A stretch of DNA of 45,839 nt from Lentisphaeria bacterium (GTDB lineage: Bacteria > Verrucomicrobiota > Lentisphaeria > Victivallales > UBA1829), in the NCBI GenBank assembly GCA_017503375.1, contig JAFVTF010000044.1, positions 1 to 45,839 on the forward strand. Reading direction: 5' to 3'. The number at the start of each line of letters is the position of its first letter. Within the stretch, counting starts at the first letter, position 1. The translations under genes were made by a program, and so were the position numbers. A model generated the notes under the pieces. That model was not told the origin of the DNA, did no database searches, and saw only the letters and a list, made by a program, of their open reading frames with translations. Shown here in pieces: positions 16,339-25,410 of this stretch.

Positions 16339-17301
16339 TCAGATCAGATGGCAGGCGCAGGAACAGCTTGGACAGCCGGGAACAGCTTTCATCTCCGGTT
16401 CTTTTTCCTTGCAAACCGGCATACATGCAGGACATCGCGGATGAAAACGGCAGCCGGATGGCGGATTCAGCGGGGAAGGAACATCTCCCTGAAGAACGAT
16501 CCGCTCTTTCCCATCGGGATGAAGTCCGGGGACTGCTGACAGCAATGCTTTGGAATAAGGATGTTTCGGGTTCCGGCAAAGTTCTTCAGCCGGAGCAACT
16601 TCTACCGTTTTTCCCAGATACATCACCATGATTCTGTCGGCGATGTGCTCAACAACTGCAAGGTCATGCGCGATAAATATCATACCGAAATTCCGGTCTT
16701 TCTGAAGATCACCCAGCAGATTTACAATAGCGGCCTGAACACTTACATCAAGAGCTGATACCGGTTCATCTGCAACGATAAAATCCGGATTGACCGCCAA
16801 AGCTCTTGCGATTCCGATCCGCTGCCGCTGTCCGCCGCTGAACTGATGCGGATACCGGTCCGACAACTTCGGATCAAGTCCAACCATCTGCATCAGCTTT
16901 GCAACCTGTTCAGCGCGTTCTGCCGCATTCAAATCCGTGTGCAGAAGCAAGGGTTCTTCCAATGTGGAAAAAATCGTCATACGCGGATTCAGCGAACCGT
17001 ATGGATCCTGAAAAATCATCTGAAAGGCCCCGCGTTTTTTCCGTAAAGCCGTCCCTTTCAGAGAAAGCATATCTTCGCCATTCAGGATAACCTCTCCGGC
17101 AGTAGGTTCCTCCAAACGGACAAGAGCCCGGCCAAGCGTACTCTTTCCGCAGCCGGACTCTCCTACCAAACCTAGAGTTTCCCCGCGTTCCAAAGTAAAA
17201 GATACACCATCAAGAGCCTTGACAAACCGCTTTTTGCCAAATAGATGTTCCGGCGGAAGCGGGTAATATTTTTTCAAACCTTTTACTTCGAGGAGAGACA
17301 T
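16339..17301 (-). CDS. oppF: Oligopeptide/dipeptide ABC transporter ATP-binding protein, OppF/DppF type
   Basis: A 320-residue ABC ATPase: Walker A GESGCGKS (47-54), FQDPYGSLNPRM (Q-loop region typical of OppF), signature FSGGQRQR, Walker B FIVADEPVSALD and a C-terminal oligo_HPY segment with Cys residues (CRFHPRCPACMPVC). It should pair with the OppD-type ATPase at 12772-13761. GGAGG lies 7 bp before the ATG, inside the 3' end of the HD gene, which it overlaps by 19 bp. It is the last gene of the minus-strand unit with MTHFS, rny and HD, unusual company for a transporter ATPase. Confidence 0.92.
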   Translation of the reverse strand: MSLLEVKGLKKYYPLPPEHLFGKKRFVKALDGVSFTLERGETLGLVGESGCGKSTLGRALVRLEEPTAGEVILNGEDMLSLKGTALRKKRGAFQMIFQDPYGSLNPRMTIFSTLEEPLLLHTDLNAAERAEQVAKLMQMVGLDPKLSDRYPHQFSGGQRQRIGIARALAVNPDFIVADEPVSALDVSVQAAIVNLLGDLQKDRNFGMIFIAHDLAVVEHIADRIMVMYLGKTVEVAPAEELCRNPKHPYSKALLSAVPGLHPDGKERIVLQGDVPSPLNPPSGCRFHPRCPACMPVCKEKEPEMKAVPGCPSCSCACHLI

Positions 17302-18071
17302 GCAAGGACCTCCATTGTATTCTGATAAATAAGCTCCACTTCCGGTGATTCCGGCAGATTTTCACGGATCTTATCATAAACACCAAATTCCAATGCCATC
17401 CGTGCAGACTCTTTATAATTCAAATCTCTGCACCAGACAAAAAGAGATAATTTAAAGTCGTTGATCGTTTTCAGATTCTTGTAAAATACAGGTTTCCCGG
17501 CAAGTACAGTTTCCATAATTTCCGGTGAAATTTCGGGAGAATCAGGACATTTCAGCAGGAAAATTGAGGAATCTTCCAATTTTAATTCTCCGGTAATATA
17601 ACCTGTCAGCAAACGGAGAATGGAAAGTTTATCAGCATCCCGGACATTTTTGGCAGGAGCAGTAAAAATTCCGCCCATACAGGAAAAATCAATTCTGGGC
17701 TTATTGTGCAGTTCGACAGCTGTCAAAACAGCACAGGCTTGCGGAGCCGGCAGCCCTGCAAGGAAATCATGTTCCAGCAAAAGCCGGGCACCTTCATGCC
17801 CATGCTCAAATTGAGAAACCGTATCATTGAATGTATGATGCAGTTTCACCTGTTTATAGCGGGCTGTATCATGAAATAAAGCGGCAAGCTGACAGAGGAG
17901 GAATTCCTCTCCGTCAGCCCCTTCCGCTGAGGCGATCCGTTCTGCAAAACGAACCACCTCAAGCGTGTGTTCCAGCTTGCGCTGCATGGGTTCGGATAAC
18001 GTTCCGTCCGGTTGACGGAACGTATCCACATACGCCATGTAACGCTGCTCGAAAACGGAATATCCGGTCAT
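17283..18071 (-). CDS. HD-domain metal-dependent phosphohydrolase
   Basis: A 262-residue HD superfamily protein: the first His in KLEHTLEVVRFAE (about residue 34), the paired HD in LAALFHDTARYKQ, later His residues in FEHGHEGARLLLE and VELHNKP, and DADKLSILR supplying the distal Asp. Such enzymes hydrolyse nucleotides or phosphate esters; the substrate is unknown. The start overlaps the RNase Y stop in ATGA, so translation is coupled to rny, itself an HD-domain enzyme. A link to RNA turnover or nucleotide clean-up is inference. Confidence 0.82.
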   Translation of the reverse strand: MTGYSVFEQRYMAYVDTFRQPDGTLSEPMQRKLEHTLEVVRFAERIASAEGADGEEFLLCQLAALFHDTARYKQVKLHHTFNDTVSQFEHGHEGARLLLEHDFLAGLPAPQACAVLTAVELHNKPRIDFSCMGGIFTAPAKNVRDADKLSILRLLTGYITGELKLEDSSIFLLKCPDSPEISPEIMETVLAGKPVFYKNLKTINDFKLSLFVWCRDLNYKESARMALEFGVYDKIRENLPESPEVELIYQNTMEVLACLSSK

Positions 18072-19621
18072 TTTGCGTATTCCACAGAACGGGTTTCGCG
18101 AATGATCGTTACTTTTATCTGTCCGGGATAATTCATTTCTTTTTCGATCCGGAGACAGATATCGCGGGCAAGGACCTGAGCCTTGGATTCTGTTACCTTT
18201 TCGGGCTGGACAACGACGCGGACCTCACGTCCGGCCTGAAGTGCAAAACAGGATTCCACGCCTTCAAAGCTGTTGGCAATCTCTTCCAGCTGTTCCAGTC
18301 GTTTCAGGTAAAGTTCCGTAGTTTCACTTCTTGCACCAGGTCTGGATGCGCTCAAGGCATCACAGGCATTGACCAATGTTGCGTAAACAGTTGTACCGTC
18401 CACTTCGCCATGGTGAGCTGCAACTGCGTTGACAACGTCTTTTGCTTCATTGTATTTCCGGAGGATATCAGCACCGATTGCGGCGTGAGTTCCTTCGATT
18501 TCATGGTCAACAGCCTTTCCGATATCGTGGAAAAGTCCGATACGGCGGGCTTTTTGTTCATCCAAACCGAGTTCTGCTGCCATGATTCCCATGAATGCGG
18601 CTGTTTCGATAGAATGTTTCAACACATTCTGAGAGAAACTGAACCGGAACTGAAGCCTGCCAAGCAGGGAAAGCAGCGGTTTCGGCACGCCCTGAACAGC
18701 GGCATCCAGAACCGCATGTTCCCCATACTGGAAGATTTCATCATCCACTTCTTTGCGGATTTTCTTGAGCAATTCTTCGATACGGGTGGGGTGAATACGA
18801 CCATCCTGAATGAGTTTTTCCAGCATACGGCGGGCGACTTCTTTCCGGACGGGATCGAAACAGGAAATAACGACTGCTTCGGGAGTATCATCGATCAGAA
18901 TGTTCACACCGGTTGCGGCTTCAAGAGCGCGGATATTTCTTCCTTCGCGTCCGATGATACGGCCTTTCATTTCATCGTTTGGCAGAGGAATTGTGGCGGT
19001 GGTACGCTCATAGGTACAATCTCCGGCATAACGCTGAATGGATTGAACCATAAGCTGCTGGGATTCCCGTTCAGCGCGCTGACGGGCTTCTTCCATGGTA
19101 TTCCGGATGAGAATACCAGCTTCATTTTCCACTTCTCCTTTGAGTTTTTCAAGGAGAATTCCCTTTGCGCTTTCCCGGTCGAGTCCTGCGACACGTTCCA
19201 GTTCCACGACTTCACTTGCAATCAGCTGTTTGAGTTCTTCCTGCTTTGCATTGAGGCGTCCTTTCAACGCTTCAACTTCCGCATCCTTCCGTTCCAGATT
19301 TTTCATTCTGGAATCAAGGGAATCCTCTTTCCGCTGTAAATTTTCTTCTTTCTGAGCCACACGTTTTTCAGCACTGAGCTGTTCTTTTCTGCGCTCACGG
19401 AGTTCTTCCTCAGCCGCTTCTTTCATTTTCAGGACGTCTGCTTTGGCTGAGACTTTTGCTTCACGGAGGAACTGATCCGCTTCGCGTTTGGCATCCTGCT
19501 TCATTTTTTCGGCTTCAGCAATGGTTTTGGAACCGGTTGCTTTGACTCTCAACACATTCAGAAAGTAACCGACGACCACGCCGCCTACCGCTGAACCGAT
19601 GATCCAGATTGTGTTGTCCAT
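18068..19621 (-). CDS. rny: Ribonuclease Y
   Basis: A 517-residue protein with the full RNase Y architecture: an N-terminal membrane anchor (WIIGSAVGGVVVGYFLNVL), a long charged coiled coil (about 30-200), a KH domain with GRIIGREGRNIRALE (about 217-231), and an HD domain with QNVLKHSIETAAFMG and GLFHDIGKAVDHEIEGTH. It is the membrane-bound endoribonuclease that starts mRNA decay in many bacteria lacking RNase E. AGAGG precedes the ATG. It is second in the MTHFS-rny-HD-oppF unit. Confidence 0.96.
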   Translation of the reverse strand: MDNTIWIIGSAVGGVVVGYFLNVLRVKATGSKTIAEAEKMKQDAKREADQFLREAKVSAKADVLKMKEAAEEELRERRKEQLSAEKRVAQKEENLQRKEDSLDSRMKNLERKDAEVEALKGRLNAKQEELKQLIASEVVELERVAGLDRESAKGILLEKLKGEVENEAGILIRNTMEEARQRAERESQQLMVQSIQRYAGDCTYERTTATIPLPNDEMKGRIIGREGRNIRALEAATGVNILIDDTPEAVVISCFDPVRKEVARRMLEKLIQDGRIHPTRIEELLKKIRKEVDDEIFQYGEHAVLDAAVQGVPKPLLSLLGRLQFRFSFSQNVLKHSIETAAFMGIMAAELGLDEQKARRIGLFHDIGKAVDHEIEGTHAAIGADILRKYNEAKDVVNAVAAHHGEVDGTTVYATLVNACDALSASRPGARSETTELYLKRLEQLEEIANSFEGVESCFALQAGREVRVVVQPEKVTESKAQVLARDICLRIEKEMNYPGQIKVTIIRETRSVEYAK

Positions 19622-19668
19622 ATATATAAACCTCTTCTCTGCCTGCAGGAAAATGTTTCCTCAGGCTG

Positions 19669-20259
19669 TTATGTTATGCGCTTTCTCACCCCGGATTCGG
19701 TCACAGCTGCATCCAGAAATGCATCATGTTTCTCCCTGGGGAGCGTCAGTGTTCTCTGACATTCATAGAAGACGCCAAGCGCAAAAGGACGCCTTCCGGC
19801 AGCCAGGAATCTGTCATAGATCCCGCCACCCCTGCCGAGTCTGGCAAATGACTCATCAAAAGCCACGCCCGGCACCAATAAGAGCAGATTCCCGCAGATT
19901 TTTCCCAAATCAGCAGGATCAGTCGCAACAGGCTCCATCAGCCCCCATTTCCCGGGCTCAAGCCTGTCAATGCCGTCCTCTCTTACATAGGACAGAATAT
20001 ACTCTGTTCCGTTCCATTTCGGAAGACATACTTCTGATCCCCGGCGCAGCGCATCCCGGAGCAAAGGTATCACATCCGGCTCCGTACCGTCGGTCACATA
20101 ACCGGCTACAACAGAGGCCTCCTGAAACTCCTTCATTCCGCGGACATGATCTGCTATGCTCCGGTCGAGACAAAGCCGATCCTCCGCCGTAATCGCAGTA
20201 CGCAATCCAAGAAAGTGTTTCCGCAGAAGCTTCTTCGATGATTTCAATTCATCAGACAC
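19669..20259 (-). CDS. 5-formyltetrahydrofolate cyclo-ligase family protein
   Basis: A 196-residue MTHFS-family enzyme (ATP-dependent conversion of 5-formyl-THF to 5,10-methenyl-THF): an N-terminal KKLLRKHFLGLR segment, AGYVTDGTEPDV and VCLPKWNGTEY in the centre, and LLVPGVAFDESFARLGRGGGIYDRFLA (ATP-binding and active-site loop). The GTG at 20259 is chosen because GGAGG lies exactly 8 bp before it and the length then fits the family. An in-frame ATG at 20322 would add a hydrophobic 21-residue extension and would run through the structured RNA upstream. It heads the unit with rny. Confidence 0.9.
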   Translation of the reverse strand: MSDELKSSKKLLRKHFLGLRTAITAEDRLCLDRSIADHVRGMKEFQEASVVAGYVTDGTEPDVIPLLRDALRRGSEVCLPKWNGTEYILSYVREDGIDRLEPGKWGLMEPVATDPADLGKICGNLLLLVPGVAFDESFARLGRGGGIYDRFLAAGRRPFALGVFYECQRTLTLPREKHDAFLDAAVTESGVRKRIT

Positions 20260-20317
20260 GGGAAGAGCCTCCACAGCAGCGGCAAAAAGAAAACAATATG
20301 GGAGAGAGACAATAAAC

Positions 20318-20401
20318 GCCACCTTGAGCGGAATTGTGTTTTTCCGTTCCAGTATTCATTTTTCATTCCTCTTTCCGGCGTTACCGTGAAAGACAGGTGG
20401 C
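20318..20401 (-). ncRNA. Candidate structured RNA upstream of the MTHFS gene (6S RNA or leader element)
   Basis: An outer stem pairs 20395-20401 with 20318-20324 (GCCACCT / AGGTGGC) and encloses two hairpins: 20370-20393 (TCTTTC-A-CGG paired to CCG-GAAAGA, 5-nt loop) and 20329-20346 (CGGAA / TTCCG). On the minus strand it ends about 60 nt before the MTHFS start. In many bacteria 6S RNA (ssrS) lies directly upstream of an MTHFS gene, which makes 6S the first candidate. However, the branched fold is not the classic rod, and a cis-acting leader is equally possible. Confidence 0.4.
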
Positions 20402-20738
20402 TTTTTTGAGGTATTTCAGGTAATAATATCAGCAGGCTTCCGCCCGATCAAAAAGGATTTTCTTTTACAAAAACCCATCTCTGAAAATTTTTATCCTTAA
20501 ATATCATAAAAAATTCACTTTCTCTTGCACGTTTCCGCTCTTTTTTCCGTTTGCCTGTTGGCGAAACAGTAATTTCCGGTTACGACTATATTAAATCCCG
20601 GGAAACAGAATCCACGTTTTTCATACATTGATTCCGTCTCCTTTAATGGAATATAAGGCAACATAGTACAATATTTGAAAAATACAACAGGAGTTTTTAT
20701 TTTTTTTCATCTTTTTTTCATCTTTTTTCATTAAAAAC

Positions 20739-20767
20739 TTGAAAATGGCAATTTTCTGAGATAAATT
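20739..20767 (+). promoter_or_regulatory. Promoter of the ankyrin/metallopeptidase gene
   Basis: TTGAAA (20739-20744), a 17-bp spacer and TAAATT (20762-20767), about 120 bp before the start codon. Upstream, 20701-20731 contains three tandem copies of a T-tract plus CAT(C), an AT-rich stretch that may bend DNA. Otherwise I see nothing in 20403-20738. Confidence 0.5.
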
Positions 20768-20889
20768 ATTGAACACATGGAGACTTCACAAGTCCAGAAA
20801 AATCTGACTGAAAAAAAAATATAATGAAGATAAATGCAGCAAAGGTAGATGCATTTTGTATCAACTCTGACATACAAGGATTTTTTTTC

Positions 20890-23800
20890 ATGAAAACGTT
20901 TTTATCTTTTCTTTTCATTTTTTCCGTTGCGTTTCTTTCAGCGTTCCAATCTCATGACAGCAAGGATTACGAAAAAGCGATGAAAGAAATGAAAAATAAC
21001 GGAACCCCAGTTGTTGCCGTATATATCAAAAATCCGAAATATATTCCGCCAGTCAAAAGATATTTACTGGAAAACAAAAAATTTATGGAACAAAATGGAA
21101 AAAAATTCAATTTTCTCTTTATTGATATCGTTCGCCTGGGGGAATGGTCATACAGCGATACAATTTCGTTTTTCCATAAAGATTCGGAACATAACCAATT
21201 TTTTGAGTTGGAAACGCTCGATCCGAAAAATTATGAAAAATTGATCAATACCTACACAAAACCAATTCCGGATGAAATCAAATACTCCTATTATCCTCAC
21301 GGGGATATCAGAAAATTTTATGAGAAAGTCAAAAAAGGCGAACTTTCATACCACGTCACCAATCGGGATGGAACTCATATTTTCCATTATCATCTGCAGC
21401 ATTACTTCCGCGGACTCTTTATTCCGGATGAAATTATGTTCGATATGATCCGTGAACTGCGGAAAAAGAATCATCCGAAAGAGTTCTGGAGCAAAGCGTT
21501 GATGCTTCATACTTATAATCTCGACTCCTATTACAGAGAAAAGCCGGGAGAGCGCAGTATCGACAGCTGGTTGAAAATCGCAGATCTTCTGCTGGAGGCC
21601 GGAGCAGATCCGAACTATGCTGATGATCATGGACATTCTACCGCTTATATGCTGTTTCGTCATACTTCAAAAAAATGGAATAAAACAAGAGAGGCAGAAC
21701 CGTTTTTTCAGAAGTTAGTCAGTGCCGGATTGGATATCAACCGGAGTTATCCGAATAAATGCTACCCCGAACAGGGGTTTGCCATCAGGAGAAACAATAA
21801 GGAATATCTCGATATTCCAATTCCGGCAGAAGGCGGTCACCCATGGCTTCTGAATCGGAAATTTTTCAGTTGGAGCGATAAACTCTATCTGATAAAAAAA
21901 TGGAAAATGGATATCAATGCCGGCGGCGGATTCCTCTTGAAAGATGTCATTGCCAATTTCAAAATTCATTATAACCGTGAGGGAAAAACCCGCCTTGAAC
22001 TGGTCGAAGAATTATTGAAGCTGGGAGCGGATCCGAACGCAAGAGTTGGTACAACAGCTCAAACACCTTTTCTCTTCGTTTGTCAAAATCTTCATCGGCA
22101 GGACATGATGGACATCTTTCACCTGATGTTGAAATACGGAGCAAATCCAAACCTTACATGGGTTTATACAGATAAACATTCGGAACAATTCATTAAAAAT
22201 GCCTATTCTACGATTCCCCACCATAAATTAAATGCTCTCGGTGAATATATCAATGCTCTGCTGGAAAAAGGAATCAAACCGGAATCAATCGACATCGGGG
22301 CAGCAATGGGAAAAAGAGATGAAGATCTTGCCATTTCGATTCTGGAAAGAGGCGGTATTTGCAAGACGTTCGATTCCATCGATAAACGCCGTTTCCCGCG
22401 TTTGGCGGAATATGTAAAAAATCTTCCGCCTTCAAGAATCAAACCGGATCCGCCGAGCAAAGGCGGATGGCAGCGGGATTATGCTGTCATGAAACCGCAG
22501 GGAAGTCCGGCAGAAAAAGCAGTCCTGCAGCGGGCGGCTGATCTTCTTATAAAATATACCGATTTCAGAAGCAATCAAAGATTCTATTTTTCATCGTCTT
22601 ACAGCTTGGATATGATTCTTTATCCGGGAGCTCCTGCACCGAATTTCAGAGACTGGATCGTGGACAGTTCTTTCTTTTTGAACGCTGTTTATGCAGAAAC
22701 TCCGGATGAAAAAGAAATTGCCTGTATCAAAACAGCATTGGCTATGACGGATTGGTCTCTGGAAATCATCTATGGAATCGTTTATGGATTCCCCAAAGTA
22801 TCGACCCGCGGACGAAACTATGACTTGATCGAATTGAAAGAAAAAACCATTTACGGATTGCAGGTAAATCTCAAAACAGCTGCCGAATTTTATGTATATC
22901 TGCCAAACCATAATCAGGTTGCTCTTGATTATCTCCCCGACCATACTGCCGCATTCCTGAAATCAAAACTTGATGCGATTCCGAAAGATGCGGCAAAGAA
23001 AGACAAGGATAAGGCTATCGTTAAAATCATCGGAGAAGTTCTGACATTTTACTGGCGTGGAAAAGCTCCGGAAGATCTCGAAGGTCTTCAGCGGGAAATC
23101 GATTCTTACTGGAGCAAAACGTATGCTGTCATCGAAGAAGAACTCGTTAGAATCTCCAAAATGAAAAAGAAACCTTTTGTCTATCCCCAAAAATTTATGA
23201 AAGGTTCCATTGTCAAAGATTATATTTCTCACGGCGATTTGATCAATATGAAATTCAATCGGACCCATAAAAAACCGGTATATGAAACATTAGACGAAAA
23301 AATACAACATTACAAAGACTCTTTTACCGGCTCAAAAGAGGCAAAGAAAAACTTTGCAAAACTCCTTGATATCATGCAGGAACTCCCCACGGCACAAAAA
23401 CTGCTGGAAAATATGCCGGATGATCTCCGGTTCTTCGCGGGTTCGTTCGGAAAAATGGGAGCCCGTTACAGCTATCATAGACAGATTGGTATTTTCGGGT
23501 TGAGACTTGATGCAGCGGATGAAAAATCCGGAAAAACGGAATATCAGCTTTCTCTGATCAATGATCTGGTCCACGAAATGACTCATTGTGAACAGCAGAT
23601 GTCCGGTTTAAAAAATTTCCATGCGGCTGATAACAGGGAAAATATGATTTACCATAAACTGCAGGAAATTCATCCGCAGATCAATTCGTATCTGGCATTA
23701 AGAGATCTGCTGGAACTTCCTGAATACAAAAAAACTGCTGAAAAAGTCATTATGAACTATGCAATTCTTGCCCATACGTTCTATGAGAAATATTATGATT

Positions 23801-24054
23801 CCAGTTCCCCCACGCTCTGGCGAAATGAATTTGTAAAAGCTCTTATTACAAATGGAAGAGGCAATCAAAATGATAAATTTATACGGAACCTTATTCTTGG
23901 ATGGTTCAATAATTATCAAAAACAGTTCAGCTTTTTCATGAAAAATAAAGATGGGATCAGCTTTGAAAAACTGATAGAAAAATATGAAGAGATGATGGAA
24001 ACTGATTTGGGATTGAGCTTTTATCAGGATGCAGACCCATTCTCAAAGAATTAA
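20890..24054 (+). CDS. Secreted ankyrin-repeat protein with a C-terminal HExxH metallopeptidase-like motif
   Basis: A 1054-residue protein with a signal peptide (MKTFLSFLFIFSVAFLSAFQ). Residues about 25-90 (GTPVVAVYIKNP...FNFLFIDIV) look like a thioredoxin-type fold without a CxxC. Several ankyrin-like repeats follow (IADLLLEAGADPNYADDHG, VEELLKLGADPNARVG, MLKYGANPNLTW). The C-terminal 350 residues are helical and contain VHEMTH (H895-E896-x-x-H899), a zinc-peptidase signature set in LINDLVHEMTHCEQQ. ATG 20890 has AAGGA 9 bp upstream; an ATG 66 bp earlier lacks a signal peptide. It is monocistronic. Function is inferred: an envelope or secreted peptidase that recognises proteins through ankyrin repeats. 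Confidence 0.8.
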   Translation: MKTFLSFLFIFSVAFLSAFQSHDSKDYEKAMKEMKNNGTPVVAVYIKNPKYIPPVKRYLLENKKFMEQNGKKFNFLFIDIVRLGEWSYSDTISFFHKDSEHNQFFELETLDPKNYEKLINTYTKPIPDEIKYSYYPHGDIRKFYEKVKKGELSYHVTNRDGTHIFHYHLQHYFRGLFIPDEIMFDMIRELRKKNHPKEFWSKALMLHTYNLDSYYREKPGERSIDSWLKIADLLLEAGADPNYADDHGHSTAYMLFRHTSKKWNKTREAEPFFQKLVSAGLDINRSYPNKCYPEQGFAIRRNNKEYLDIPIPAEGGHPWLLNRKFFSWSDKLYLIKKWKMDINAGGGFLLKDVIANFKIHYNREGKTRLELVEELLKLGADPNARVGTTAQTPFLFVCQNLHRQDMMDIFHLMLKYGANPNLTWVYTDKHSEQFIKNAYSTIPHHKLNALGEYINALLEKGIKPESIDIGAAMGKRDEDLAISILERGGICKTFDSIDKRRFPRLAEYVKNLPPSRIKPDPPSKGGWQRDYAVMKPQGSPAEKAVLQRAADLLIKYTDFRSNQRFYFSSSYSLDMILYPGAPAPNFRDWIVDSSFFLNAVYAETPDEKEIACIKTALAMTDWSLEIIYGIVYGFPKVSTRGRNYDLIELKEKTIYGLQVNLKTAAEFYVYLPNHNQVALDYLPDHTAAFLKSKLDAIPKDAAKKDKDKAIVKIIGEVLTFYWRGKAPEDLEGLQREIDSYWSKTYAVIEEELVRISKMKKKPFVYPQKFMKGSIVKDYISHGDLINMKFNRTHKKPVYETLDEKIQHYKDSFTGSKEAKKNFAKLLDIMQELPTAQKLLENMPDDLRFFAGSFGKMGARYSYHRQIGIFGLRLDAADEKSGKTEYQLSLINDLVHEMTHCEQQMSGLKNFHAADNRENMIYHKLQEIHPQINSYLALRDLLELPEYKKTAEKVIMNYAILAHTFYEKYYDSSSPTLWRNEFVKALITNGRGNQNDKFIRNLILGWFNNYQKQFSFFMKNKDGISFEKLIEKYEEMMETDLGLSFYQDADPFSKN

Positions 24055-24059
24055 AGGAA

Positions 24060-24255
24060 TGCTCTGTTTACCATTTGGGGTGGTAAACCGTCTACGGTTT
24101 TTACAAAAAAATGGCATTTTGATTTTTGTACCGCAAAAATCGGAATGCCGCAAAAAGGTTTCTAAAAGGATGATGGGGTTCGGGGAAGAAGGGAAAAAAT
24201 TTCCTCAAAAGTTTTTCCCTTCTTCCCCGATTACAAATCAACCTTAATTGGAAAC
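24060..24255. repeat. Palindromic repeat family, copy C (inverted relative to copies A and B)
   Basis: Read on the minus strand it matches copy A in order: a TGTTTCCAATTAAGGTTG terminus at 24238-24255, a long stem (24180-24198 with 24212-24230), the shared TTTGCGGCATTCCGATTTTT segment at about 24136-24155, and the other terminus starting GCTCTGTT at 24060. It fills the gap between the convergent ankyrin and mnmA genes. Its stem, with T-rich flanks, could end transcription from both sides. Confidence 0.78.
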
Positions 24256-24260
24256 ATTAC

Positions 24261-25337
24261 TCAAACGAACGGTTCGATCCAGCCGCCGCCGAGAACTCTG
24301 TCTCCATCATAAAAAACTGCCGTCTGTCCCGGAGCAGCCGCTCTGACAGGTTCGGAAAATACCACTTTGCAACGGTTATCAGCAAGTTTCTGAACGGTTC
24401 CGGCAACAGCCCTGCTCCGGTAACGGATCCGGATTTCTGCCGTAAAAACTTCCGGCATCTCGGAAAGAAAATTACAGCCGGACGCAATCAATTCATTCCG
24501 GAACAGTTTTCCGGAATCCGTACTGATTACAATATTCCGCGTTGTTCCGCTGATGGAACTGATATATGCCGGACATCCCAATGCCACTCCGGTCCCCTTC
24601 CGCTGTCCGATGGTATAAAATTGAATTCCTTTATGTTTTCCGAGAACTTTTCCATCATCAGAAAGAAAGTTTCCCTTTGCAGGCGGTTCGGGGAACATGG
24701 CTGACAACGTTTCCGGCATGGAATCACCGCCGAAACAGACATCCTGGCTTTCTTTGGATTTTGCCGCTTCAAGATTTTTTTCTGTTGCCCCGGAACGGAC
24801 TTCCGTCTTCTGCAGAATTCCAAGAGGAGTCCGGCAGAAAGCTAGAGCTTCTTTCGGGACACCAAAGAGAAAATAAGATTGATCTTTTTCTTCACAGACA
24901 CCTTTCCGGAGTTCGATTTTTCCGGCTCCATTCTGTAAAATCCGGGCGTAATGTCCGGTAATCAAAGCCTTGCAATCCTGAGATTGAGCAAATTCTTTCA
25001 AACGTCCGAATTTGAATTTAATATTGCAGACTGCGCAGGGATTCGGCGTTAACCCGGCACTGTACTGGTGCCAGGTATGGTGCATGATCTCTTCCTTGAA
25101 TTCTGCGGAAAGATCAAGGGTATGATGAACATAACCGGCTTCTTTTGCGGTCCGTTCAGCAAATTCAGCGGTTTCTCCGGCATCGGAAAAAAGGCTCATG
25201 GTAACGGTTTCGACTTGAAACCCGAAATCGCGGCACAATGCGGCTGCATATGCGGAATCGACACCGCCGCTGTAAGCAACCATCACTTTGTCGCCGGGGT
25301 TCAACCCGAAAAAAACTGTTTGAAAATCATTATTCAT
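24261..25337 (-). CDS. mnmA: tRNA-specific 2-thiouridylase MnmA
   Basis: A 358-residue PP-loop ATPase: MVAYSGGVDSAYAA (P-loop), TPNPCAVCN (catalytic Cys and CxxC-like element), GHYAR, ESQDVCF (second catalytic Cys) and FYTIGQRKGTGV, all hallmarks of MnmA. It thiolates U34 of tRNA-Lys, -Glu and -Gln. GGAGG lies about 5 bp before the ATG. It follows the oad terminator, so it probably has its own weak promoter or depends on read-through. Confidence 0.95.
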   Translation of the reverse strand: MNNDFQTVFFGLNPGDKVMVAYSGGVDSAYAAALCRDFGFQVETVTMSLFSDAGETAEFAERTAKEAGYVHHTLDLSAEFKEEIMHHTWHQYSAGLTPNPCAVCNIKFKFGRLKEFAQSQDCKALITGHYARILQNGAGKIELRKGVCEEKDQSYFLFGVPKEALAFCRTPLGILQKTEVRSGATEKNLEAAKSKESQDVCFGGDSMPETLSAMFPEPPAKGNFLSDDGKVLGKHKGIQFYTIGQRKGTGVALGCPAYISSISGTTRNIVISTDSGKLFRNELIASGCNFLSEMPEVFTAEIRIRYRSRAVAGTVQKLADNRCKVVFSEPVRAAAPGQTAVFYDGDRVLGGGWIEPFV

Positions 25338-25352
25338 AAAAGCCTCCGGAGA

Positions 25353-25392
25353 AGAAAAAAGGACGGCTCCATTTTACCGGAAACCGTCCTTT
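25353..25392 (-). terminator. Rho-independent terminator of the birA-oadGAB operon
   Basis: On the minus strand AAAGGACGG and CCGTCCTTT form a 9-bp stem followed by a T-run (TTTTCTTC). It lies 18 bp after the oadB stop codon and just before the mnmA ribosome binding site. Confidence 0.88.
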
Positions 25393-25410
25393 GATTACAA
25401 GATCAGCAGA

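Noticed and set aside
17831..19339. Open frame of about 500 codons on the plus strand opposite rny and the HD gene
   Set aside because: It is antisense to two well-supported genes in a frame kept open by their codon bias; the Cys/Phe/His-rich translation has no domain, and no SD or promoter fits.
20701..20731. Three tandem T-tract/CAT units, considered as a CRISPR-like or regulatory array
   Set aside because: The units are about 11 bp without spacers; simple slippage in an AT-rich region explains them.
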